Part shown: positions 45,071 to 57,292 of the stretch, one piece after another
Layout of the letters: each line of letters starts with the position of its first letter
How positions within the stretch are numbered: position 1 is the first letter of the stretch
Assembly (NCBI GenBank): GCA_036571765.1
Contig: BROE01000011.1
Location: 4,601,962-4,665,961, forward strand
DNA length: 64,000 nucleotides
Reading direction: 5' to 3'
DNA from: Plecoglossus altivelis
Taxonomy: Eukaryota; Chordata; Actinopteri; Osmeriformes; Plecoglossidae
Translations under genes and position numbers: made by a program
Notes under the pieces: model-generated
Seen by the model: only the letters and a program-made list of their open reading frames with translations
Told to the model about the DNA's origin: nothing
Databases searched by the model: none

Positions 45071-47406
45071 ATGCAGTCTCAATCCCCTTCCCTGGTGCCC
45101 GGCAGTAGCAGCGTGGGCTCCAGTGCCCCTTCTGGCTCAATGGTGCAGGTGTGCTTCCCTAGTGTTCAGACGTCTGTGCTGGAGAGCTTGAACAGACAGA
45201 GGGAGGAAGGACAGTTCTGTGATCTGGCCATCCAGGTGCAGGGACAGGTGTTCAAGGCCCACCGCTGTGTTCTGGCTGCATCCTCACCATACTTCCATGA
45301 CCAGGTAGGTAGCTAGTCTAGAAGACTGTACCATGTTGTAAGACTCAACCCATGAGCATAGCGTTCCCCTATCCCCCAGGTTCTGCTAAAGAACATGTCA
45401 ACCGTCTCAATTCCGGCTGTCATGGACCCCCTGGCCTTCGAGAGCGTGCTCTCGTGTGCTTACACAGGCCAGCTGCGGATGCTGCGCGAGGACATCGTCA
45501 ACTACCTGACTGTGGGCAGTGTTCTACAGATGTGGCACATTGTGGACAAGTGCACCGAGCTGCTAAAGGAGGGGAGGACAGCCGTCAGCGGGGCCCTGCT
45601 GGGGCAGGCTGGAGGGGGGGAAAGCCTTAGGAACCCTGGCTGTAGCAGCAGTGCTGCTGCTGGTGGAGGAGGAGGGATACCAGAGGTCCAACGTGGAGGC
45701 TCGGACTCCCAGCCAGTCCCTCCGCAGACCAGTCGGCCCTCTCTGAGTGAGAGTCAGTCCCCCAGCAGCACTAACTATTTCAGCCCCAGAGAAGCACCCT
45801 TCGGTGGGGGACCGGCAGTGGTGGAGGCCCCAGGGGAGGGCGGAGGCTCCAACACTACACCCAGCTACTGTGATCCATCAGGGGGAGAGGCCTTCCTCAT
45901 CGAGGAGGAAGAGGAGGACGAGGGGGAGGAGGAGGAGCTTGTTTACACCAGGAAGAGAGAGAGAAGAAGTGGTAGGAGGAAACGAGCGAGGGAGGTATCT
46001 GGCCTGGAAGTGGGCGTTAGCGACAGCTTTGGGGTTTCGTCCTATCAGGATGGCGATTCCTCTCCCTCGCTGAAGCGTCCGGCCTACAGTCAGCCTAGCA
46101 TCATGCCCCGGAAGCAGTGGGTGGTGGTGAAGACAGAACAGGCGCAGGATGATGACCTTATTGTCGTGTCTGGGGAGGAGGGGGCTGAGGAGGAAGATGA
46201 TGAAGAGGAGGAGAGGGAGTTGGAGATGATGAGGGAGAGAGAGAGGACGTTTAACATCTCCAATATCAGGACCCTGGCTGGAGACCTAGCGTCTAGAGCA
46301 GAGACTGGAATGGACACACAGGTCAGCTAAAACACATGTTTTACACACTTAGGTATGATCATGATCATGTAGAATAATGCATCGTCTGAATTATTACTAA
46401 TAATAACATGTTTTACTGTCAGGTGGACTACTGCCACTCTTCTGAAGACTACCTCAAGTTTGATAGTGGCTTGTTGGACCAGACCCAGTCCCAGAACCTC
46501 CAGGACACTTCTGGTTCCACGGTAGGAAGGTCGGTTTCAACTCTGTTGGGCCAGGTCCAGTCTGCTGCTGCCAGGGCCCAGCTCTACCCCTTAGACATGC
46601 AGGGGAACCAGATACTGCTCTACAGCCAAGCTGCCCTGGAGACAGCACCCCCTCTAGGCCTGGGGGCTGGTATAGTCCAGTCATACAAGGGACCAAACCT
46701 TGAGCACGGAGCAGTCCACCTGTCTGCACATGGGGGTTTGGGTGGAGGCATGGACGGTATGGAGGGAGGGGCTGGAGGAGGGGCCTCAGGGAAGGTGTTT
46801 ATGTGCCACTGTGGGAAGACCTTCACCCACAAGAGCATGCGGGATAGACACATCAACATGCACCTGGACCTGCGGCCCTTTCACTGCCCTGTCTGCGCCA
46901 AGAAGTTCAAGATGAAACACCACCTGACGGAGCACATGAAAACCCACACGGGCCTGAAGCCCTACAACTGCCACAGCTGCGGGAAGAAGTTCATGTGGAG
47001 GGATAGCTTCATGAGGCACCGCTCGCACTGCGAGAGGAGAGGGGTAGGGAGAGGAGGAGGAGGAGGAGAAGGAGGAGGGAGGGGGGGAGAGGGAGGAGGA
47101 GAGGGGTCTGACGGAGGGGAGGTCATGTCCCCACCCCGGCCCTCTCATCCCCACCTGCCTGGTGGTGAGGCAGGCCAAGGCATGGTGGGTAGCAGAGCCG
47201 GAGTGTCCCTGCTCTCGTCTCACCACCTCAGTTTGTCCGCCAGCGGGGGGGTCGGCAACGCCGTGTCCTGTCTGAGCATGTCCGGGGCAGGGACTGTCCT
47301 CGGGGTCGGTTCTCAGAGTTCCTCCATGTTTAGTGTGGGGGCGGGCCGAGGAGGTTGTGAAGAGGAAATATGTAAGGTCAGAGCAAACGACAATAGCGTC
47401 ACATAA
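45071..47406 (+). CDS. zbtb22: Zinc finger and BTB domain-containing protein 22
   Basis: Nuclear BTB/C2H2 transcription factor. Three coding exons, 45071-45304, 45380-46321 and 46423-47406, all phase 0, give 719 residues. The BTB domain spans about residues 30-150: VQTSVLESLNRQREEGQFCD, HRCVLAASSPYFHDQV, MDPLAFESVLSCAYTGQL and TVGSVLQMWHIVDKCTELL. The middle part is low complexity and acidic, with conserved islands SPSSTNYFSPRE, PSIMPRKQWVVVK and PLDMQGNQILLYSQ. Three fingers follow (CHCGKTFTHKSMRDRHINMH; CPVCAKKFKMKHHLTEHMKT; CGKKFMWRDSFMRH); the first has the unusual C-x-C spacing also found in human ZBTB22. The C-terminal region is Gly/Glu-rich. It lies 1 kb downstream of kifc1 on the same strand and tail-to-tail with daxx. 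The start is the first ATG after an acceptor and gives a human-like N-terminus. Confidence 0.96.
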
Positions 47407-49377
47407 CAACCAAAGTAGACACACCATAAGATATTAGCATAAGCTAACGTAGCCCTTTGTGGAGACTCCCAGGTGATCGTTCAGTATAACTTACTCTTAG
47501 GTACCTCTCTCAATGATTGTTGGGTTGGACATAGTGTATGTCTTGTCAGATAACCAAATATGAAGAGACAATAAATAACAGGTCATCGTTAACTTTGTCA
47601 GAATAATGTCCGAAATATGGTGAAATTTATAGTCAATGTGAGTGATGTGATTAATTGCGGCAGAATTGCCTCTGTAAGCAAGATGATGCCCACGTGTCCT
47701 GTCAGTCAGTGCTGCCATTTTGTTTCAAACATACACACACTGTAAATGGATGCATTTTACTGGTTTGCTTTTGAACTTCAATCCTACCATTCCTGCTGCT
47801 ATTTCCCATTCTTGTGTGCCATTCAGATTTTCAGTGTTGGCAAGTATACAGTTTGTCATTCCAGAGGTACAACTTTGTGATGTAACAGCCTGGCAGCTGC
47901 AGCACTAGTGGGGTGTGTTTAAAACTCAAATCTGCAGTTTGTTGGAGTTCATACATAGGACATTACAGACGCACAGTCTAAACATACTTGCTCAACATAT
48001 TCACTCTTAACTGTAGGATGTGTGTGCATGCCTTGAGAGATCATATGCAGTACAGACGTTTGTGTGTATGATCTATTTTACCTTCTGAGAAGGTTTAGGA
48101 GAACTATTTTGAAGCAGGACTAAAAAACAAATGATTTTCATGTAGGATTCTTAATTTACATGCTGATATGTGAGGGGGAAATTAGATGTGTGTGTGTGTG
48201 TGTGTTTCAGTGAACTAACACTACAATGCACATGTGATGTCACTAACCGCCAACTCATTCTCTGTCACGCATCACATCTGAGGTAACGATGTTGGAGACA
48301 GATGTTATTGTGACTTTGCTGTGGAGTGTGAGACATGAGCTACTGTAACTACAGACAAAGTAGGCTGCTGTAGCTATAGCTACTGTCTTGTTTCAGTGCA
48401 AGTAAAATAAGTGGGGCAACCTTTTAATCTTATGTAAATTACTGCGCGTGTCAAAACATGCATGTCATCGGTGTCCATTTGTCCCAGACAAATGATCACA
48501 TGGTTGAGCAATCCACTTTTATTACAAAGGTTTTTACAAGAAAAGTTGATTTCTGTAACATACCCAACATATGAAAAGAAATACAAAAATAAATGATTCA
48601 TTCACCCCTAACATAGAACATATCACCCTGTACACCTCTGCTAGTACATTTCAATAGTAACTTCCTTGTGAACCCTGTTGTCTTAGAGCCATTGCAGGCT
48701 CTGTTTTCAAGACATCCTGTCACTTTCCTCAGTATGACAGACTGCTGATAGTACTATAGACCTACCATAGACCTACCAAGATGGTACATTGTCTGAATAA
48801 TATAATCAATCATTATTGCATTGTGTGGATGTACACTGGCTTAAATCAAGTTTGTTATTTCAATTTGATATTTCACAGTTCATTTACCAGCTAGAATACA
48901 CAGCAAGGCAAATAGCACATATGGACCCCAGCCATTCACTGCAGAAATCAAATAAAAACAATGGAATAAAAACTGGAAAACATCAAGGAGTAAGGAACGT
49001 CCAAGGAACGTCCAAGGAACATACGAGGAACGTCCAGGTAAAAATCCCCATGCCACATGCAGGGGTAATAAATAGAAAATGTAAACACAGTGGAGTTAAA
49101 GCGCTTCTTTATCATCCATGTGTGAATGACAAAAGGCTAGTTCACTCTCTCTGGGCTCAACATGTGTCCCTTGGATTGACGTTAGGAAGCGGACATGAAG
49201 CAGATCGCACACTTGAAATCAGTCGAGGCCATTTGTATCCACAGCAGAGGTCGAGCTCTTGGATAGCTCTGATAGAACTTACTCCTACAGTAATGCAACT
49301 AAGTGTTAGGAAATGATGATCGACCCTGGGGTATTAAGAGGCACTAGTTTGGACGTTGCAGAGGCTGGGGTCAAGGG
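47407..49377. other. Tail-to-tail 3' regions of zbtb22 and daxx
   Basis: No coding exon is seen. Plus-strand AATAAA hexamers at about 47570 and 48587 could end zbtb22. A minus-strand AATAAA at 48523-48518 could end daxx with a 3' UTR of about 860 nt. If the distal zbtb22 site is used, the two transcripts overlap. Confidence 0.5.
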
Positions 49378-52300
49378 TCATTCAGAGTCAGACAGAACAA
49401 TGATCTCGTCCGGGTCACACTGGGTCGCCACGTTGACCTAGAAAGTAAACAGGAGTGTTGGCAGGACACACGTTAATAATGTACATATATGCAAATGTAT
49501 TTACTAAATGCTTTGCTATTTGCTGTTAGCCCCCTTCCCCTTCCTACCTTGTTCTTCTTAGGGGGCGGAGTTGACTGGGAGCTGGTGACCACTTCCTGTT
49601 GGGGGGTGTCTGCCCTGGTGGAGTCTGCCTGCAGGGGACTTTTGGCCACACCTGAGTCTAGTGTGATGTCTACCTCACTGGGGGGGGGATATTGGAAGAC
49701 AGAAAAAGAGAGACTGATGTTTTGTATATTCAACAAATCTAAAACTGAACGTCTAATGGTGACCCGAGTCAATCTTGGACATTTCCATTGCCCGAATTAG
49801 CATCCATGGCTAACGACAACATATCGTACCTCTCATTGGTATATGTCTGGATGCCATTATGGGACTTCCTGGTCGACTCCTTCAGGTGATTCCTCTTTCT
49901 CTTTCTTGTGGCACTGGGGCTGGGGGGACGAGGGCTACAATTTGCTGACCGTGTCTCGCAAATGACCTCACTTGTGTTATTATTGGTTAAAAGCGGTACT
50001 GGGGAGGGTGGCAACGAGACATGATTGGTTAAAAGGGGCAGAGACCAGTCTGAAGTGTCTATGCCAGTGCTAACAGACACGGTCAGTTGCTGATTGGAGG
50101 AAACTGCGTCTTCAGCATTGTGCTTTGCTGACTTGTTCCCTTCATCCAGTTCCATGGGCTCTGACTGGCTAGGACTGTCTGTGGGGGAGGGGTCTTCCAT
50201 CAGGGGTGAGAAGCCAGGGCCCAACACAGGACTTGCTGCATTTTTTTCACTTTCACTGGTTACTGGTTTGTCCCCTTCTCTGTTCTGCTCTAGCACTCCA
50301 GATGGCTCCGCTTCTCCATTCTGCGTGTTCTGGTTCACCATGTCTATGCTCTCGTCTTCCTCCTCGTCTTCCTCTGATTTCAGAAAAAAAACACAACTTC
50401 AGCCGGGAAACACAAAGATAGTAGTCAATTGAAAGCCAGGATCCTGGCGATATTGACTTTTAGTTTGAAAGGATTCAAACCAGGACATTTCACCCTCTCC
50501 CTTCAAAGCCACTCCCCCAAAACATGTGAACACCTGACTACAGCCAGGAAGTAGGTGAAGAGACAAGTAGCCTGTCTAATCACTGTATTCGGTCTGAACA
50601 AAATCATTGGTAGCGTTTCTTACAGTCCTGCAACACCCACAGATATTGGTTTCATTTTATTTCACTGTCAAACCTGTACATTTCTCCGTTGCTATCAGGA
50701 TGAAGTGTATATTGGAAAAATGACAAAGTCATCATCTCCACATTACTGACCCTGCCTTTAATGGCTATTTTCACACCATCATCACAAACAATTTTTATTC
50801 TCTATGACGATCTTTATCAGCAATACAACCTCCAATGCCATCATCACAAACTCCACATCCACCTTTATCATCGTTATTCCTTACCAGGTCCAGCTTGTGC
50901 TGTGCTGGCCTGGATCTCCTCTTCGATGTCTGGGTCAGATGACACATCATCATCATCATCTTCCTCCTCCTCTTCCTCGGGTAGCTCCTCCCCCTCGGCT
51001 GACCCCTCCCTTACAGCTGACCCCTCCCCCTCGGCTGGTACCTCCATTTCTGCCTCCTCTCCTTCCTTCTTTTCGTTGGACTTTTGGGCCTGTTAGACAC
51101 AAACAGACAGTCAGGATATACCTCTCCCCACACACCTCCCCACACTCCTCCTCTCCCCTGCCCCAGTCCTCCCCACACTCCTCCTCTCCCCTCCCCCAGT
51201 CCTCCCCGCGCTCCTCCTCTCCCCTGCCCCAGTCCTCCCCTGGTCCTCACCTTCTTCTCCAGCCTCTTCCTCCTCTCCTCTTCCTCTGTGTCGTCCTGCT
51301 GCAGAGAGTACTTGTTGATGACCTGCTCCAGGCTGGTCAGTGCCGCCTCCCTGTTAGAGCGCAGCTTCCTCTGGAGGGTGGAGTCTCGCATTGCAGGGTC
51401 TGTGGCTTGAGGGTGGGGGCAATAGAGAGGGTAAGATAAAGGGGGAACAGACAAACACACACAGTAATCCAGTAGCCTTAACCCCCACCCTACCAGGTTT
51501 GTAGGTGTCTGTGAGGTGGGAGCCGAAGTTGTAGACCATGTCGAGGTGGCGTCTCTCCTGCAGGCGGTTGCCCGTTTCCTGAAAGGCCATCTGGGCTATC
51601 TGCACTAACTGCTTCCGACTGAGCGACAGGCTGTGACGCTCGTTGGCACGCTGAACCTGCTGCAGAATGTCCGAATAGTCCGGGGGGTTCAGCTGGGCCT
51701 CAGGGCTGTTGATGAAACGCTCTATCTGAGGGAGGGAGGGGGGGAAGATAAATATTCAAGTTACTGTTGCTGACATTTGCGTTTTTGTTCCCAATAAAAC
51801 ATCAGGCTTTTCTTGTTTTGTTAACAGTTTGTCAGCAGTCAGACCTTTGTAACTTGACATGCCACGGCTGATGTTTAATACAAGATGAGACGTTGTGTGT
51901 TTTTACCCTCTTGTTGATCTCAGGATAGCGTGTGCCACTGTAGCTGATCCTCTGCTCTATCACCCTGCCTGTCAGAGTGTTGCAACCCTTCAGCTCACAG
52001 AGCTTGTCGTAGATCTTCATCATCTGGAGAAGAGAGAGAGGGCATAAAGCGATGGGCTGTAGGTGTGTGTGGGTCTGCGTGTGCGCGCGTGCGAACAGCT
52101 CACCTTGCGCTTCAGCTTGTGCTCCTGGATGTAACCAGAATCTTCAGCCATAAGGTCGTTAAGGCTCAGCTCCTTCTCCTGCAGACGGCGAATCTCATCG
52201 TTGTAGACCTTCAACAGGTTCTCCAGGTACGCTATCTGGAGGAGAGAACACATGAAACATGAAAACAAGCCAACCCCAGCCTTGCAGGACCTGGACTGGG

Positions 52301-53304
52301 GACCTGGACTGGGGACCTGGACTGGGGACCTGGACTGGGGACCTGGACTGGGGACCTGGACTGGGGACCTGGAGCGGGGACCTGGAGCGGGGGGCGTGGA
52401 GCCTATCCTACCTGTCTTCTGGAAGCTTTCTTTGTGTTCTTCTCCTCATCTTCATCCACCTTCTCTTTCTCCTCATCCTGCTTCTGCTTCTCCTCTGGCT
52501 GTCCTGAGGTGGAAGGCTGCTCTTTCTTCTTGACTGATGCAGGTTTGAGCTGGGCCTTGGTGATTGTCTGCCTTCTCTTGGCGGAGTGCTGTTTTAGAAC
52601 GGTGCAGAGCTCGTTGATGTAGACAAAAGTCTTGGACCGGTTGGCCTGTGCCCGGGTAAGGCACCGCCCCAAAGTGTTCCGGAACTCCACGGAAGCCAGA
52701 AAGTCCAGCGAGGCCTTGGCATGCTTGGCATGGAGAAAGGTCATGACCTCAGGGTGGTCCAGGATGTGGGTGGAGCAGTGCTCTACAAACTGGAAGGACG
52801 AACGAGAAGAAGATTAAAGGGGGAAGAAGGAGGGATCAGAGCATGCACAGAATAGGAGCGGGACAGCAAGGAAGAAGGGGAGGATTGGGAGACAGGTGAG
52901 GGAAAGCATAAACAACAGGGAGCCAATAGAGAGGAAAGAAAAAAGCAATCTGAAGACATTAGCTGTGGGAGCCGCTGCTGCATCCCATCCCAAACACATG
53001 TAGCATATGCAGAAGGTGTGCTTTGTCTCATCATCAAGACCTGTTGCTATCAACCCAACACTTGTCTGTTTACCTCTGTGAATAGTCTCTGGTTCTCTGC
53101 CTGCAGCACGTGGCTCTCCTTCTTCGCAGATGCAAATGGTGATTGGGTGATGTGCGTTGGGGCAGGTACTCGGGCTCTAGGGGGTGTAATGGGATGTGTT
53201 GAGGGTTGGGAGGATGAGGAAGATGGATGAGGCTTCTTTTCTTCATCATCATCGTCATCATCAAGGACAACAATGCTGTTCATTGCATCAAAGCAAACAG
53301 CCAT
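49378..53304 (-). CDS. daxx: Death domain-associated protein DAXX (H3.3 chaperone)
   Basis: Nuclear histone H3.3 chaperone that works with ATRX and binds SUMO at PML bodies. Ten coding exons: 53304-53074, 52789-52412, 52235-52104, 52023-51907, 51725-51494, 51399-51251, 51089-50885, 50373-49830, 49677-49548 and 49437-49378; 2178 nt, 725 residues (human 740). NSIVVLDDDDDDE is the N-terminal SUMO-interacting motif. The helical-bundle domain includes FVYINELCTVLKQHSAKRR. The histone-binding domain includes EIRRLQEKELSLNDL, CELKGC, LTGRVIEQRISYSGTRYPEI and NRLQERRHLDMVYNFGSHLT. A long Glu/Asp stretch follows, then a basic RKRKRNH patch. The end, VATQCDPDEIIVLSDSE, is the C-terminal SUMO-interacting motif. 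The ATG lies directly after a splice acceptor, so the first exon is non-coding. Confidence 0.97.
52287..52390. repeat. 13-bp minisatellite in daxx intron 2
   Basis: Eight head-to-tail copies of GGACCTGGACTGG, the last two reading GGACCTGGAGCGG. The array ends about 20 bases from the exon 2 donor on the minus strand. Confidence 0.95.
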
Positions 53305-53936
53305 CTGTAGAGGAATAGGATGGGGTTACTGGGGCCTCCATTCTCTCATATCATACATAACTCAACTGTTTCAAAACTAAATTCTAAACAAATATTAAGG
53401 GCAGGCAACAACAAAAAGACAAAGCCCTTAGCAGAGGGCAAGCCTTCACGACAGACCCTGATTGTAAAACGTTTTAAACCATTTCACCAAGACTGTGAGA
53501 AACAATGTTACTAGAACCAAAGCGAAACAGATCATAGAAGATCCATGCTAGCTAACTTACTAGCAACACATAACAAGGCTACTAGTTATACATTTAAAGA
53601 TATGATTTTTTAAATGCTGTATACATTGTTTGGTATGGCTCTGACAACATACAGCTATCGAATATCGACAATACAATCCCACATATTAATAAATTTCAAT
53701 CAAACCCAGCGCATTGTGTTTTCAAGCTAGTGGGTACGAGACATTACTAGCTAGCTAACGTTGATAAATAGCTGTGCTAGCCTCTACTTGAGCTAGTGTG
53801 ACTTGTGGTGTGTTTTGCTAGGTAGTCAGTGTTGAGTACTAATTTCATTCAATAATAAGCTAACAGTAGGTCTGGTGGTAAAGGGTTTATATAAAATGTA
53901 TACGTAATAATTATGACAAAACACTCGCCAACTTAC

Positions 53937-54041
53937 GCTGTGGACCTAAATATCTCAATTCCCAGCCGCCTAATCTAAGAACAAGCAGCCCTTCCATTGG
54001 TTAATGATGAGACGTTCCCCAGTAACAGTCTTGGTCATTGG
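53937..54041 (-). promoter_or_regulatory. daxx 5' non-coding exon donor and CCAAT boxes
   Basis: On the minus strand an exon ends at 53937 before GTAAGT. CCAAT boxes on the same strand lie at 54000-53996 and 54041-54037, about 60 and 100 bases upstream of that exon end. No TATA box is obvious. This fits a CCAAT-driven housekeeping promoter, inferred only. Confidence 0.45.
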
Positions 54042-57000
54042 CTAGTGATTACGGCAGCGTCTCTATAGTTTACACTTCGTCAATGGTTCATTTTTATTTA
54101 CATACTTATTAACCATAACATTTAACCATACGTTTCACACGTTAGCCCTCGTTTATTTCCCGACCAGTACATGGCGAGCTATCGCTAATATAAACTACCA
54201 ATTTGACCCAATAGCCAATCATTCATGATTAACCTCAGCCAATTCTTTAATCGTGATGTGATAGAAAATAAGTTTTGTTTTGCTGTTGTTTTCTGTCTTG
54301 GTTTTGAGGGGAGGGGGGATTTTCATTCAATGGAAACGCCACGTTCATTAATGACAGAAAACATGGAAATGCATCGCTGTTTCAGAAAATATAAATAGGT
54401 GTTGCGAAACTACACCAATATCTCATTGACGGACCGTTGGAGGTGAGTCTTATTCTCCAAAGCTTCATTCTCATCACACCCCCGATCTCAATCGCCACCC
54501 TCACAGACTCACTGATTACCAGGGGATAACTGGCAAAACTGCCGTATAAGAAGGAAAAAAGAAGATAGTAAACAAAACTAATAAGTATGGAAGCAGCAAC
54601 TAAGTCTGAAGATCACGTTTTGAAAAAAAGGTTTACATGTAAATTTGAACACAAAACTCACTGATGGTAGCTTGGCTCACTCTCCTAAGTATTTCCGCTC
54701 AATTTTCAATTTGATTCTGTACTCATAGTGGGATTTTGATATGTTAGTCGGTTTTTGCCAGACAAACATTTGGCGAGCCACTCAGCTCGGACTCATACAG
54801 CAACCCTGTTTTTAACGTGGGGGAAATTCCCAGCTTCTTTAAACTATGGGATTGCCTACAAAAAATGCAGCATTAGCATCTTAAACCAGTGTGTAGCCTA
54901 TAGAACTAAATTCATCTCACCTTACTTTGCACCACTGTATTCCTCCCTCTCATCCACTGAACATATAATGTGCAATTTTACTCTACTTTATACTTTAAAA
55001 CATGACCACACCTGTCAGTCATTTGGACAACCATCTGCAGTATAAGCCTGTATTACCTTAAATAATACGTGACATTTGATGGAACTTCCACAAAAAGAAC
55101 TCAACTAGAGAAGTGGGTTCTTCTTACCATCATAAAGAAGCCAACAAGTCTAAGGATCATTTCATAATTGTACCACAGTTGCATATCGTTGACTCAGAGT
55201 TGTGTGGTAATGCATGTGGGGACTGACAATTCATTTCCCATAACCCTCATCTTTACCATAATCAACCCCAAAACCCTATCTCCTAACCTAACCATTAATG
55301 TAAATCTAACCTCAGCACAAATTTGAACCCTAACTCCAAAATTCCTAAAAATAGCACTTGAACGTGTCGTAGTGGAACAGTTTTCCTCCTGTCATCCCCA
55401 ATATTTTTAGTCACCCCCACTGTACACGCTTATGTGTTTCTTACTCATAACCTGTTTGAAAGAAGCACATTACACATCCATTTCCATTGAAACACAAAAT
55501 CAAGCAAAGCCATCTAGATGGGTTGATTTCACGAGTAGGCTGCACATAGAAAACAGCAGAAACAGGATACAAGCAGTAGAGTCACGTTTGATGTTTATTA
55601 AGGGTTTTGTTTCTTATCGATCTTGGAACCTGTGTGCCACATAGGTGTTAAACTCTGTGATGCTCAACAGTGTATGAGAGTATGCTCACTATGGCAGTGT
55701 TTTGGAGCACCCACTACAAACACCACACATCTTTTTGATTAACAAATGGTGACGTCTGAGAATCATACATCAGCATCATAAACTCTGGAAAGATAGATTT
55801 GACCTGAAAGGACATTGTTAACTATTCGGTTTCAATTTTTATCTGAGTTTTTTTTGTAGTCTATCAGATAATGATTGTTAAAAGTGTGTGTATATGTTAA
55901 TATCCTTGCTATGTATAGGTTCCTGGTTCCAAACTGTTGTATGTTTCTTTGCAGTGACAGGATGTAAAACAAGATAATGCTGACATCCTGATTATCAACC
56001 CTGCTGAGTATAACTATGTTAATAAAAAAGATTCATGTTTTGGCAATGATGTGAGTCTTATTGTACTTTTATGGACTGAAACCAAACTGTTTCCTCCAAG
56101 CTCTTCTTTGCCAACGTTCCTGGAATGGGGATTTCTGATTCACGCTCCAGTTGCAATTATTTTCAGTCCACTATTACAACAGTAAAGACTCACCGGATCA
56201 GGTTTCTGTCTTCCTCAGAGTGAAAGTTAAAGTTAAGTGACCCCCTTCATGAGAGTAAGAAAGTACCACACTACTTTCAGTTTCTTGGTGCCTTGCTGTA
56301 ACTTACAGACTTACAGCATTGAGTTGTAACTCCTGGTGCATTGGTAGTAGAGTCAGTCGATATGACAAGTGTAATGCAAATTAATGGTGGGCTGAATCTG
56401 TATTTCTTTCACCGTAACCCTGTATTGAGATTCTTGACATTATGCGGATATGCATGGATCATGGATTAACACATCCATCACACCACTAGCCACTGTTTTC
56501 GAATACATTGGCAAACATCAATTGAAGTAGTAATTCTTCTTGATAGCCCAACGCTGAAGGCTATGTATACTGATCACATAGTCAGCCGTAGGGTCACAAT
56601 GATGTCTGACCATTTGTTTCTAAAAGTTGATCTTAAAAGTTAAAGAGTAAGTTATACCTTGTTTCCTTCATTTTCTCTAAATGCAAATCTTAATTTTGTA
56701 TGATGTTGTGGATGACTTTATAGACCTTGTGATTGACGTAGGGAATGTCAGCTTAGTGGAAACGTTTTCCTGTAGATTGAGAGGTTGCAGGATCAAATTC
56801 CTCCTAAATGTTACTTTCAAAACAGGTTTCTGCTAAATGAAAGACTTTTATTAATTTTCTTTATTATTACATTCCACCTTCATTACCTTCACTTTGGGAA
56901 TACTTGTTCTGCTTTAACACTTGAGCAAATAAGGGAGACAACATCTTACTTGGTTAATATTATTAAGCAGTTCATTTAACCAATCTTCAATCAGGTCAAG

Positions 57001-57099
57001 AGGCCAGTATGATAAACCCCACACCATAACCTCACGCTCAGCATTCATGTCAAAAATGTTAGTGATCAATGTGCTAGTATTGGTCAATGCTTTCAATAA

Positions 57100-57207
57100 T
57101 GAGTCAACTAAATCCCTATGACGGATGCATAATGAAGATATTGTGATATGTTAATCAGATAGGCTCGTTAGGAAAAACTTACGTGACAGGATATCTTCGA
57201 CTATAAA
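57100..57207 (+). promoter_or_regulatory. il6 core promoter: AP-1 site and TATA box
   Basis: TATAAA at 57202-57207 lies 86 bases before the il6 ATG. A perfect AP-1 site, TGAGTCA, lies at 57100-57106, about 100 bases further upstream. Mammalian IL6 promoters also use AP-1 together with NF-kB and C/EBP sites. I did not find a perfect NF-kB decamer in the proximal sequence; a weak GGGAATACTT occurs at about 56896. Confidence 0.6.
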
Positions 57208-57292
57208 TTCCCAGCGCATCACTAAACATTCGAAAAGCACCTTCTTCATTTCTGGGTACATAATCCTACTCTGGTTAATAGAAGAAGAAAAT

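Larger units (their letters stand above)
53305..57292. other. Region between daxx and il6
   Basis: No coding exon is seen. The daxx 5' non-coding exon ends at 53937 (minus strand, donor gtaagt), spliced to the acceptor before the ATG. Two minus-strand CCAAT boxes lie upstream of it. The right end carries the il6 promoter. A low-complexity stretch of CCTAACC/CCCTAAC type occurs at about 55240-55340. This gene-poor interval is where MHC-type neighbours give way to the il6 block. Confidence 0.55.
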
